This document shows, piece by piece, positions 1 to 6,476 of a DNA stretch of 9,331 bases. Each line of letters begins with the position of its first letter. Positions within the stretch are counted from its first letter, which is position 1. The stretch is from NCBI GenBank assembly GCA_018396795.1, contig JAGTRH010000040.1, forward strand, positions 1-9,331, in the 5' to 3' direction. Under the pieces are notes generated by a model, which was not told where the DNA came from, did not search any database, and saw only the letters and a list, made by a program, of their open reading frames with translations. Origin of the DNA: Candidatus Bathyarchaeota archaeon. GTDB lineage: Archaea > Thermoproteota > Bathyarchaeia > Bathyarchaeales > B26-1. The translations under genes were made by a program, and so were the position numbers.

Positions 1-755
1 TGGTCGAAGAGCTAAAGAAGCTCGACTCTATAGCTGCGAATTATTCTGTAAGCATAATAGCTTTACATCAGGCTATTGACAGATTTTTCGCTTTCGAGGA
101 GGCTTTTGAGCTAAGGATGGATGAATTGCCAAGGAATTTTAGGTATTATGCTATGGGGCACTTGCATAGTAGGGTGCGTGCATCATTTGGAGCCGGTGAA
201 CTCGCCTACTCCGGTTCAACCGAGATTATGAAAAGCGATGAAATCGGCGATTGGGAGAAACGTGGAAAAGGCTTTTACGTTGTTGACATCAGCAAGGAAA
301 AACTTGATGTTAGAGAAGTCGATCTTGAAAGGATTAGACCGCAGTTGGAGGTTAAAATAGATTATGCTAATTTGGATGTCAAGTTGGAAAGGTTTATTGA
401 ATCCCTTAAAGCTTATGCCCACAGGAAGCCTTCAATAGTGCATGTAACTGTAGAGGGAAAAGAAATTGACCGACAGAAAGCCCAGCAAGCCTTAAATAGG
501 GCCTTATCTGGCAGGGTCTTGTATTTTCGCCCTCGTTTTCTTGAGGAGCATGAAAAGAGCATTATTGAGTTAAAGCCGGGCGATATTAACGTAAACGCAC
601 TTTTGAGGGAATATTTGAGGGATGAAAAGGTTGCAGAGTTGGGTTACGAGTTATACAACGTTTTAAGGTCTGGAGATATCGAAGAAGCGAAGAGGATTGC
701 TGAGGATTATTTTGGGAGAATGATGAAAAATGATGCTAAAAAGGGTGCATCTTAG
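1..755 (+). CDS. mre11: Mre11 DNA repair nuclease, 3' part (5' end outside window)
   Basis: Mre11 is the Mn-dependent exo/endonuclease of the Mre11–Rad50 complex, which processes DNA double-strand breaks. The reading frame is open from position 3, so the gene starts before the window; about 250 C-terminal residues are present. Two late phosphoesterase motifs are visible: Ala-Leu-His-Gln at about 60-71 and Gly-His-Leu-His at 156-167, both metal-binding motifs in this family. The earlier motifs (DxH, GDxxD, GNHD) lie upstream and cannot be checked. After the nuclease core come a capping-type region and a charged helical tail, the region that binds Rad50 in the family. A Met at 117 lies inside the catalytic domain and is not the start. 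The last 26 bases overlap rad50, so the two are almost certainly cotranscribed and translationally coupled. Identification rests on both the motifs and the neighbour. Confidence 0.93.
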   Translation, partial: VEELKKLDSIAANYSVSIIALHQAIDRFFAFEEAFELRMDELPRNFRYYAMGHLHSRVRASFGAGELAYSGSTEIMKSDEIGDWEKRGKGFYVVDISKEKLDVREVDLERIRPQLEVKIDYANLDVKLERFIESLKAYAHRKPSIVHVTVEGKEIDRQKAQQALNRALSGRVLYFRPRFLEEHEKSIIELKPGDINVNALLREYLRDEKVAELGYELYNVLRSGDIEEAKRIAEDYFGRMMKNDAKKGAS

Positions 756-3450
756 AAATTTCATTTCACATAAAGATAGCGAACTTAAGTTTGACTATGG
801 AATCAACGTTATTGTAGGGCCTAATGGGGCTGGAAAAACATCAATTTTGGATGCCGTAAGTTTCGGTCTCTTTAACGTTCATAGTAGGGGAAGAAATGAA
901 AATCTAGTTAATAGAAGCGCTGAGGGATCGAATGTTGTTGTAGAGTTTAGTGAAGGAGGAGTACATTACGCTGTAGAATGGGATATTGACCGAAAAAGGA
1001 GGCAGGTGAGAGGTCATTTATTCAGGGTTCATAACGGGAGGAGGGAGATTATTGCTGGAGGCGGCGGGCGGGTAGTAGTTTCTGAGATAAAGAAGATTAC
1101 TGGTCTGGATGAGCATCTCTTTCTTCAATCCGTTTATGTTCAGCAGGGGGAAATAGAGAGGCTTGTTACCGAGACGCCGTCTAATAGGAAAGAGATAATT
1201 TCTAGACTTCTTGGAATTGAGGACCTTGAAAGAGCCTATCAGCTTATGAGGGAAGTGATAAGCGAATACGAGAATATTATCTCTTCTCTGGATGGCGAAT
1301 TGAAAAGAAAGCCTGAGGTTGAAAGCCGAATACAAAATTTGAAGTTGGAGATAGAGGGCTTAGGGTCTTCACTCAGCTCTGAAATGGCAAAACTTGAGAA
1401 AATTGAGAAGGAGATCAGTGCTCTTGAGGTGCAATTAAAGGAGCTCAATCGAAAAAAGGACATTTTTTCTGGACTAGTTTCGAGAAGGGCAGTTTTAGAT
1501 ATGAAAATTGCGAATTTAACCAGTAATCTGAAGCAGAAAGAGGCTGAGCTTGAAGAGGCTGAGGCTGCTTTTGCAAAAATTGAGAGTCTAAAAGAGTCTG
1601 TTGCAAGGCTTCCACTGATGGAAGACTATTACAAATTGTATCGGAGATTAAGTGAGAGAGAGAAGGACATGAATTATGAGCACCAAAAGCTCAAGCATGT
1701 AGAAGAATTAATGGGCATATTGGCGCGAAATGAGAGATCTTACGAGAACTACCGAAGCAAGAATCTCATTCTCGGTCAAAAGAGGGAGGAAAGAAGAATT
1801 TATGAGGGCGCTAAAGAGGGGCTTATTCAGCTGGAAAGACTTTATAAAGAAACTTTGGAGAAACGGGAAAAAATAACCATGAATTTAGCGCAGTTACTCA
1901 GCGAATGTTCGCTTGCCCTAGACGAGGAAGTTACATGCGAAAGTATCGGATTTGTTCTTAATAAAAAGAAGCGCGAACTCAGTGCTTTAAAGGCCGAGTT
2001 AGAGAAGAGAGCAAGCAATATAAAAGAGAGGATAGGAAGCGTTAAAAATCGAATTGAAGATCTCGAGTTCAAGTTATCCAGCATATCTGAGACCGATGTG
2101 TGTCCAATTTGCGGAAGAGAGTTAAACCCTGAGCATAGATTAAGACTCCAAGAGGAGTTTGAGAAAGTAAAGTGCGAAAGCCTAGATGAAATGAAATCGC
2201 TTCATCAAGAACTAGAAAATATTGAAGTTCAAAAGCGTGCATGTGAAAAAAGCCTGGAAAATATGGCATCTATTGATCCGAAGAGAGTAATTGAGCTTGC
2301 AAGTGAGATAAAGAATTTGGATAATAAAGTAGGTCAATATTTATCTGAAATAGAAGTTTTGAGAAATAAGGCAGAAATTCTAGAGAGAATAGACTCTGAA
2401 TTAAAAGGGCTTGAGGATGAGATCAAGGGGCTTGAGGAGGCTTATAGGGAGTATGATTCTGCAAAGCGTGAGCTCGGCAAATGGCCTTCAAAAGAGGAGA
2501 TTGAAGCCAAACTTGACGAGATAAACAGAGAGATAATTACGATTTCAAGTGAAATGGAGACTTTAGTAAGTAAGCTTGGATATAGGCCAGTAAATCCTGA
2601 GAAAGAGCTGGCTGAATTAAGACTTAAGAAATCTGAGTATGATAGAAATGAGCCGCTGGCGAAAAAGAAAGGTTCTCTGCAAATTCAGGTTCAGAACTTA
2701 AGGAGTGAAGTTGCAACTGAAAGTATGGAGCTTGAAAGAGTTAAGGCTGAAATTTTGGAACTCGCCTATGACGAGAGTTACCATAGGCAAGTGCAACAAA
2801 TTTACGATGTGAGTGTTTCTGAGAGAACTAAAGTGATCAGTAAAATAAGTTGGTTAAGGGCGGAGCTTGAGAGAGCAAGGAAGGAGAAAGAGAGCAGTGA
2901 GGAGGAGTTAAGGCAGCTTTTAGAAAAAGAGCGGGAAAGAACCAGGGTTGAAGGGTTTGTTAGGATTCTGCAGAATATTAGGAGCGCTTTCCATAAGGAT
3001 GGTATTCAGCGGTTGATTAGAGCTAGGTCGAGACCTATGCTGGAGAGGTTAACGAGGGATTTTCTTGAGAGATTTAACCTAGAGTTCTCGGATGTTCAGA
3101 TTGATGACGACTATAATATTTCTGTTGTTGGACCCGCTGGCCTTCAGGGCATAGAGCAGATTAGCGGGGGTGAAAGAGTTGCGCTTGCAATATCCCTTAG
3201 GTTGGCTATAGCGCGCGTTCTCTCAGGGAAGGTTGAGACAATTATTATGGACGAACCCACAACGCATCTTGATGAAGAGAGGCGGAGAGAGTTAGTTAGC
3301 ATCTTAAACTCATTCTTCAGGGAGGGCGGAAGAATAATTCCACAAATTATTGTAATAACGCACCATCACGAGGTTGAGGACGCAGCAGACATAATATACA
3401 ACGTAAGTAAAAAAGAGGGTTTCTCAATAGTTGAGTCAGGAGAATCTTAG
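730..3450 (+). CDS. rad50: Rad50 DNA double-strand break repair ATPase
   Basis: Rad50 is the SMC-like ABC ATPase partner of Mre11, tethering and opening broken DNA ends. All landmarks are present in 906 residues, a usual length for archaeal Rad50. They are: Walker A GPNGAGKTS at residues 30-38; the Q-loop region VYVQQGE near 136-142; a long two-armed coiled coil (roughly 155-440 and 480-770); the zinc hook CPIC at 458-461; the ABC signature ISGGER at 811-816; Walker B IIMDEP at 838-843 followed by THLD; and the H-loop in ITHHHE near 876-881. The start is ATG 730 (a second ATG follows at 733), with a GGGAG stretch about ten bases upstream inside the end of mre11. No disruption is seen. Archaeal loci often add herA and nurA; they do not follow here, since the next genes are on the opposite strand. 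Confidence 0.98.
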   Translation: MMLKRVHLRNFISHKDSELKFDYGINVIVGPNGAGKTSILDAVSFGLFNVHSRGRNENLVNRSAEGSNVVVEFSEGGVHYAVEWDIDRKRRQVRGHLFRVHNGRREIIAGGGGRVVVSEIKKITGLDEHLFLQSVYVQQGEIERLVTETPSNRKEIISRLLGIEDLERAYQLMREVISEYENIISSLDGELKRKPEVESRIQNLKLEIEGLGSSLSSEMAKLEKIEKEISALEVQLKELNRKKDIFSGLVSRRAVLDMKIANLTSNLKQKEAELEEAEAAFAKIESLKESVARLPLMEDYYKLYRRLSEREKDMNYEHQKLKHVEELMGILARNERSYENYRSKNLILGQKREERRIYEGAKEGLIQLERLYKETLEKREKITMNLAQLLSECSLALDEEVTCESIGFVLNKKKRELSALKAELEKRASNIKERIGSVKNRIEDLEFKLSSISETDVCPICGRELNPEHRLRLQEEFEKVKCESLDEMKSLHQELENIEVQKRACEKSLENMASIDPKRVIELASEIKNLDNKVGQYLSEIEVLRNKAEILERIDSELKGLEDEIKGLEEAYREYDSAKRELGKWPSKEEIEAKLDEINREIITISSEMETLVSKLGYRPVNPEKELAELRLKKSEYDRNEPLAKKKGSLQIQVQNLRSEVATESMELERVKAEILELAYDESYHRQVQQIYDVSVSERTKVISKISWLRAELERARKEKESSEEELRQLLEKERERTRVEGFVRILQNIRSAFHKDGIQRLIRARSRPMLERLTRDFLERFNLEFSDVQIDDDYNISVVGPAGLQGIEQISGGERVALAISLRLAIARVLSGKVETIIMDEPTTHLDEERRRELVSILNSFFREGGRIIPQIIVITHHHEVEDAADIIYNVSKKEGFSIVESGES

Positions 3451-3475
3451 TAGCCCTCTCACGTAATAGGTAAGT

Positions 3476-3703
3476 TTATAACTCTTCTTCCTCCAGCTCC
3501 TCAAGAGTTTTCAGCGGCTTTTCAAGGGCTATTTGCCTTAAAATGATTCTCTTCGCTCTCTCGTAGTATCCGCCTTCCTTTAATTCCCTTTCTGTTGGCG
3601 TATTAAAAACCCCCAGGTGCATGTGATCCAGCATATAGAGTTCGACTGCTTTTTCTCGTATTAACTCTCTAACTCTACTCCAGAACGGGCTTCTCTTCAC
3701 CAT
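3476..3703 (-). CDS. Hypothetical small helical protein, 75 aa
   Basis: The function is not recognised. The 75-residue product is charged and probably mostly helical: a basic N-terminus, a central stretch with LDHMHLGVFNTP near residues 25-36, and an acidic C-terminal run of Glu (about 68-74). It has no cysteines and no membrane segment. Start ATG 3703 lies six bases after the stop of the zincin-like gene upstream, and a GGTGA ribosome site overlaps that stop, so the two are very likely one transcript. It ends 25 bases from the end of rad50, which runs toward it. The coding call rests on the tight coupling, the ribosome site and a plausible composition. The product might be a partner of the zincin-like protein, but nothing in the sequence shows that. 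Confidence 0.7.
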   Translation of the reverse strand: MVKRSPFWSRVRELIREKAVELYMLDHMHLGVFNTPTERELKEGGYYERAKRIILRQIALEKPLKTLEELEEEEL

Positions 3704-3709
3704 GAGGAG

Positions 3710-4156
3710 TCACCTTAAATATCTTAGAGCAAATCTGTTAGCTTTAGTCTGCTTGAAGTTTAGATTTAAGCCTCTAAGGTAATCTATTAAGTGACTGAAC
3801 TCATGTAAAAAAATAAATCTAATTAACTCTTTTGGGCTGTAAAACACAACTTTCTCGGTAACATACTTGTAGCCGAAACGGGTTTTATTGGTTTTAACAG
3901 GAATCTCCGCTGAAAATGGATAAGTGATTTTTCGGCTTATGCCAACTGTGATTAATTTTTTGGATGAATCAAACTGGCCTCTGTAGGGCTTTCTCGCATT
4001 CTTATTCAGCCAGTAAACCTTAATAACCCAACCTTTCAAAATGTCGTGATCGACCCTAACATGAACGGTGGTGGAGCGGCGTTCTACTTCCCAGGTCTCC
4101 TTATCAAGCAAATCTTCCAGTGAAATGGAAATATCGGTGTAATTCATAAGCCTCAT
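3710..4156 (-). CDS. HExxH zincin-like putative metallopeptidase, 148 aa
   Basis: The C-terminal part has a clear zinc-peptidase helix, LHEFSHLID at residues 117-125, with H118, E119 and H122 forming HExxH. Downstream, KANRFA at 138-143 sits where ImmA/IrrE-like (M78) and related gluzincins have a helix with E-A-N-x-F-A. Here that acidic residue is Lys, so the third zinc ligand is unclear; D125 is another candidate. The N-terminal ~105 residues are beta-rich and unrecognised. There is no signal peptide or membrane segment, so it is probably cytoplasmic. Start ATG 4156 has an AAGGAGG site 11 bases upstream (4168-4174); ATG at residue 4 is an alternative. The 75-residue gene follows directly. 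Whether it is a protease is inference from the motif; the exact family is uncertain. Confidence 0.75.
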   Translation of the reverse strand: MRLMNYTDISISLEDLLDKETWEVERRSTTVHVRVDHDILKGWVIKVYWLNKNARKPYRGQFDSSKKLITVGISRKITYPFSAEIPVKTNKTRFGYKYVTEKVVFYSPKELIRFIFLHEFSHLIDYLRGLNLNFKQTKANRFALRYLR

Positions 4157-4167
4157 TCTTTCGCAAG

Positions 4168-4174
4168 CCTCCTT
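4168..4174 (-). promoter_or_regulatory. Ribosome binding site of the zincin-like gene
   Basis: On the minus strand this reads AAGGAGG, a strong match to the archaeal anti-Shine-Dalgarno. It lies 11 bases before ATG 4156 and 20 before the ATG at codon 4, so it favours the upstream ATG. Further upstream an AGATTTTAAGTA stretch near 4218-4229 could be the TATA element, but this is weak. Confidence 0.55.
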
Positions 4175-4280
4175 CAGCTACCCAAGAGACTCAATGAATA
4201 AGAAAAGCTAGTAGACCTACTTAAAATCTGGTTATTTTTGTCATGGTCTTAGGGTTATTAGCGCTAGAGTGTAGGGAATG

Positions 4281-5120
4281 TTAAATGTTGGTGCCGAGTA
4301 GTAGTGAGGCAGATACGGCTCCAATTATAATTGCTATTGTCTGTAGTAGTGTTATTTTCCAGTGTATTCTCATTTTGCGTGAGCGATAGTGTACTAGAAA
4401 TAAGCTAGCCATTATTCCAATAATTAAAAACGAGAATAGTATGTCGAATGGCTGGGGTAAGATGAGATATGCTGCTATAGGTATTATCGTAGAGAGGAAT
4501 GTTGCTCCTCCACATGTTAAAGCTGATAAAAAGCCCATTTTGCTTCTCTTCTTACGTAATAAATTGAGAAGCTCCTTAGCTAGGCAGATCGCTTTTTCCT
4601 TCTCTTTTTTATCTGGAATGTCGCTTAGACTATAAATTATTAGGTTCTGTAATGTTGTTAGATCCGCTAGATCCTCGGTTATTCCGCCAAGAAGGAAACT
4701 TGAGAAGTTTGTTATTGAAACAACTATAAGGCTTAATATTGACGCGATTAACATCATTTTTGCCGTTAACCCGGCTATGATAGATGATGCAATTATCACA
4801 AGGCTTGTTACTACTCCATCAGCTATACCAGCAATAACCTCTAGTATAGGTTCATTCTTTAAAAGGAATCTTCTCCATTCTTTACTAATTTCAGTTCCTC
4901 TACCAGTTAGTTTAATGTAATTGCCTGATATCGATAAAAGCCCCTCTTCAACCATGTTTTTAAGGGTCTCATCAAAATCCCTGGCTTCAATATTAAATCG
5001 TCCACTACAGATGTTATCTATTTTGCGTTTTAAACTGGATTTTGAAACTGCTTTTTTATCGAGCTCTATGAGGATTAGAACTCTTAAAATATCTGCTAGA
5101 TCCTGTATCTCAAACGACAA
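4281..5120 (-). CDS. Winged-helix / VIT1-CCC1-type membrane transporter fusion, 279 aa
   Basis: Two parts are visible. Residues ~6-88 look like a winged helix-turn-helix: helices with LADILRVLILIE and the FDETLKNMVEEGLL recognition region, then a wing with NYIKLTGRG. Residues ~92-276 look like the VIT1/CCC1 (DUF125) iron/manganese transporter family. The first membrane segment carries the family's EVIAGIADGVVTSL-type motif (93-106), and five segments fall at roughly 97-118, 121-146, 197-221, 225-245 and 255-276. The cytosolic loop between segments 2 and 3 (about 147-195) is where plant VIT1 binds metal; here it is charged but not rich in Glu/His metal ligands. Start is TTG 5120, with an in-frame stop four codons upstream. 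The gene stands alone. Metal transport is inferred from the family; the DNA-binding-like domain suggests sensing or regulation. Confidence 0.8.
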   Translation of the reverse strand: MSFEIQDLADILRVLILIELDKKAVSKSSLKRKIDNICSGRFNIEARDFDETLKNMVEEGLLSISGNYIKLTGRGTEISKEWRRFLLKNEPILEVIAGIADGVVTSLVIIASSIIAGLTAKMMLIASILSLIVVSITNFSSFLLGGITEDLADLTTLQNLIIYSLSDIPDKKEKEKAICLAKELLNLLRKKRSKMGFLSALTCGGATFLSTIIPIAAYLILPQPFDILFSFLIIGIMASLFLVHYRSRKMRIHWKITLLQTIAIIIGAVSASLLLGTNI

Positions 5121-5130
5121 ATGGCTTTAT

Positions 5131-5153
5131 TCACCGTTAAGCCTATAAATAAA
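5131..5153 (-). promoter_or_regulatory. Putative TATA element and GGTGA site of the VIT-like gene
   Basis: On the minus strand a TTTATTTATAGG stretch (5142-5153) resembles an archaeal TATA box, and GGTGA (5131-5135) resembles a ribosome site ten bases before TTG 5120. The two do not fit together well: a start 25 bases after that TATA would leave the GGTGA out of the mRNA. Either the true promoter lies further upstream or the message is nearly leaderless. Confidence 0.35.
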
Positions 5154-5357
5154 AGGAAGAATCTAATAAACTTTTTCTCACCATGTTAACATTAATCCTC
5201 TTTCTGTAATTCTTAGAAATTAACTTTGCATTTCAGCTAATAAGTTGAACTCTAGGCGTTTTAGATAAATTGATAATTGAAAAGATAAATGATAAATCAG
5301 ATATCTTATATTAAGAGGAAAGTGTATTGGAATCATAATATTAACCTGAGATTATTC
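5154..5357. other. AT-rich intergenic region without a gene
   Basis: Stop codons are dense in all frames and the longest ATG-started frames seen are only about 8-13 codons. No RNA gene or clear hairpin was found. It separates the start of the VIT-like gene from the end of the Fe-S gene, so it probably holds the former's promoter and the latter's terminator, though no T-run terminator stands out. Confidence 0.5.
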
Positions 5358-5909
5358 TTAAATTTCAATTTCTAGTTTTATTGGTTCTAACATTTTTTCT
5401 ATGTAGGTTTTGTTATCGCTGTATTTTGGCTGCTGGATTTGAGTGCATTCTTGTAGAGTTTTCTCCCCATTTGCGAGTTTTACGGCGAATGGGAAGCATC
5501 CTTGCTCGCCGCATTCCTTGCAGTTTGTTTTCGGTAGATGCTTATATATTTCAAGCGGGTTAAGTCTCTGTCTAGTCTCGGGAAGCCGGGGATCTGGCGC
5601 ACCGTGGGTCTCATAATATTCGTAGGCTTTGTTAAGTATAGCCTTGAGTTTCTCTAGGAGCCTTACCGCAATATCCTCCCTTAAAACACAGCCGAGATTA
5701 ATCTTTCCAGTTGAATAAACCGTAACAAGTTTGCCCTCAAGTGTAAATGTCACTGAGCCGAAGGCCTTAGCATACTGTGAATGGGGAATAGCCAAGTAAA
5801 GAATCGGAACAACTTCGCCAAGCGGCCTATCAGCCTGAGCGGTCACCTGAATCTTCCTAGGTTCAAGAAGACAAGGAGTTCTTTCAACAATGCTAATTTC
5901 CACTTGCAC
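5358..5909 (-). CDS. Fe-S cluster (PF04060-type four-cysteine) protein, 183 aa
   Basis: The C-terminal part has a four-cysteine 4Fe-4S domain of the kind in RnfB and the acetyl-CoA synthase/corrinoid (CdhE/AcsC) proteins: C130, C133, C138 and C155, introduced by Leu-Pro and with G-C-F-P-F-A after the third ligand region. The N-terminal ~115 residues are not recognised with certainty. A stretch at about 52-92 (strand, S-T-G-K-I turn, strand, amphipathic helix) is loosely like a TBP-type repeat; this is only a resemblance. There is no membrane segment. The start is GTG 5909 (GTG at residue 3 is an alternative), with an in-frame TGA four codons upstream and a GTGAG stretch nearby. It follows arsR by 23 bases on the same strand, so it is probably cotranscribed and under ArsR control. 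A redox or electron-transfer role is inferred. Confidence 0.8.
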   Translation of the reverse strand: MQVEISIVERTPCLLEPRKIQVTAQADRPLGEVVPILYLAIPHSQYAKAFGSVTFTLEGKLVTVYSTGKINLGCVLREDIAVRLLEKLKAILNKAYEYYETHGAPDPRLPETRQRLNPLEIYKHLPKTNCKECGEQGCFPFAVKLANGEKTLQECTQIQQPKYSDNKTYIEKMLEPIKLEIEI

Positions 5910-5932
5910 AGACTCTCACTTCAACAAATATT

Positions 5933-6256
5933 TTAAACTAAATGTTCCAAAGCGTATTTTGTAAGTACATTTACTAAGTCGATTGTAATAGGGTCAATTA
6001 AATGATATATAGAGGAGCTTGTTACAGAATAAAGTCTCCTATTACCCTGCTTCCTCACTTTAACGAGACCAGTTCTTCTCAAAATAGATAAATTTCTAGA
6101 AACTATTGGTTGCGGCTGTCCTAAAAGCGGAATAATTTCGCAGACGCATTTTTCACCATCACGTAAAATCTCTAAAATCTCAAGTCTGGTGGGGTCGGCG
6201 AGGGCCCTAAAAATTTTAGCTCTAAATTTGTTTAGATTTTCTCTCATTAAGTTCAC
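5933..6256 (-). CDS. ArsR/SmtB-family metal(loid)-responsive repressor, 107 aa
   Basis: This is a winged-helix repressor that in the family leaves DNA when it binds metal or metalloid. The LADPTRLEILEIL helix (residues 19-31) is the family hallmark. It is followed by K-C-V-C-E with C37 and C39, which matches the E-L-C-V-C-D arsenic/antimony site of E. coli-type ArsR. The recognition helix PQPIVSRNLSILRRTGLV (48-65) and the wing VRKQGNRRLY (67-76) are intact. The start may be GTG 6256 or ATG 6247 (residue 4); the GTGA just before the latter could be its ribosome site. It is divergent from the thioredoxin remnant and permease, and is followed by the Fe-S gene. The inducer is inferred as As(III)/Sb(III) or another soft metal. 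Not all CVC-bearing ArsR proteins sense arsenic. Confidence 0.92.
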   Translation of the reverse strand: MNLMRENLNKFRAKIFRALADPTRLEILEILRDGEKCVCEIIPLLGQPQPIVSRNLSILRRTGLVKVRKQGNRRLYSVTSSSIYHLIDPITIDLVNVLTKYALEHLV

Positions 6257-6330
6257 ATTAAAAAATTGTTTATAACAATATTTAAATATTACTATATTGA
6301 TATATTGATAACATATCTGTTGTTAACATT
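6257..6330. promoter_or_regulatory. Divergent promoter/operator region of the ArsR locus
   Basis: This 74-bp, strongly AT-rich gap between the divergent units holds several symmetric elements. ATTGTT-TAT-AACAAT (6265-6279) is a perfect inverted repeat close to the arsR start. AATATTTAAATATT (6277-6290) is a perfect palindrome that could serve as a TATA element for both strands. TATATTGA is repeated in tandem (6293-6308). TAACA-7nt-TGTTA (6309-6325) and TGTTAACA (6321-6328) lie just before the plus-strand ATG. The half-site ATAACA occurs twice, 36 bases apart (6272 and 6308). This fits ArsR autorepression and control of both units. The repeats are seen directly; their binding by ArsR is inference. 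Confidence 0.6.
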
Positions 6331-6465
6331 ATGTCCAGAGAGGTCGTTCAGAAATATGGAGTTTTGGTCTCACCATCAGTAGCAATAAATGGCGCTGTCA
6401 AGATAATTGGGCGCGTTCCAAATCCGGATGAGATTGAGAAGCTGATTCTTGAGGAGATCAAGTAG
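6331..6465 (+). pseudogene. Thioredoxin-like (Trx_3, MTH895-type) C-terminal half, N-terminus missing
   Basis: The 44-residue frame from ATG 6331 matches the second half of small archaeal redox-active disulfide proteins. It has K-Y-G-V (8-11), a cis-Pro loop with Val-Ser-Pro (13-15), the AINGAVKIIGRVP hairpin (18-30), and the final helix with PNPDEIEKL. The first half, with the CPxC active site, is absent. The frame is open upstream only to a TGA at 6298-6300, across the promoter-like region, and encodes no cysteine. About half of the usual ~78-80 residues is lost, so it cannot be a normal thiol redox enzyme. There is no clear ribosome site, and translation could be leaderless. It precedes the permease by 11 bases, an order common in ArsR–thioredoxin–permease loci. 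It is either a decayed gene or a shortened product. Confidence 0.65.
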
Positions 6466-6476
6466 AGGCATATGAA

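Noticed and set aside
1018..2269. Several minus-strand frames inside rad50
   Set aside because: They are antisense to an intact conserved gene and match the mirrored codon pattern of its coiled coil; no independent signals support them.
4157..4280. RNA gene in the gap before the zincin-like gene
   Set aside because: No tRNA cloverleaf, no strong hairpin and no conserved RNA motif could be seen; it probably only holds a promoter and the end region of flanking genes.
4441..4635. Plus-strand frame opposite the VIT-like gene
   Set aside because: It lies wholly antisense to a well supported membrane protein gene, has no ribosome site, and its composition is that of a mirrored coding region.
6293..6308. 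Tandem TATATTGA repeat as a mobile or satellite repeat
   Set aside because: Only two short copies in an AT-rich promoter; better treated as part of the regulatory region.
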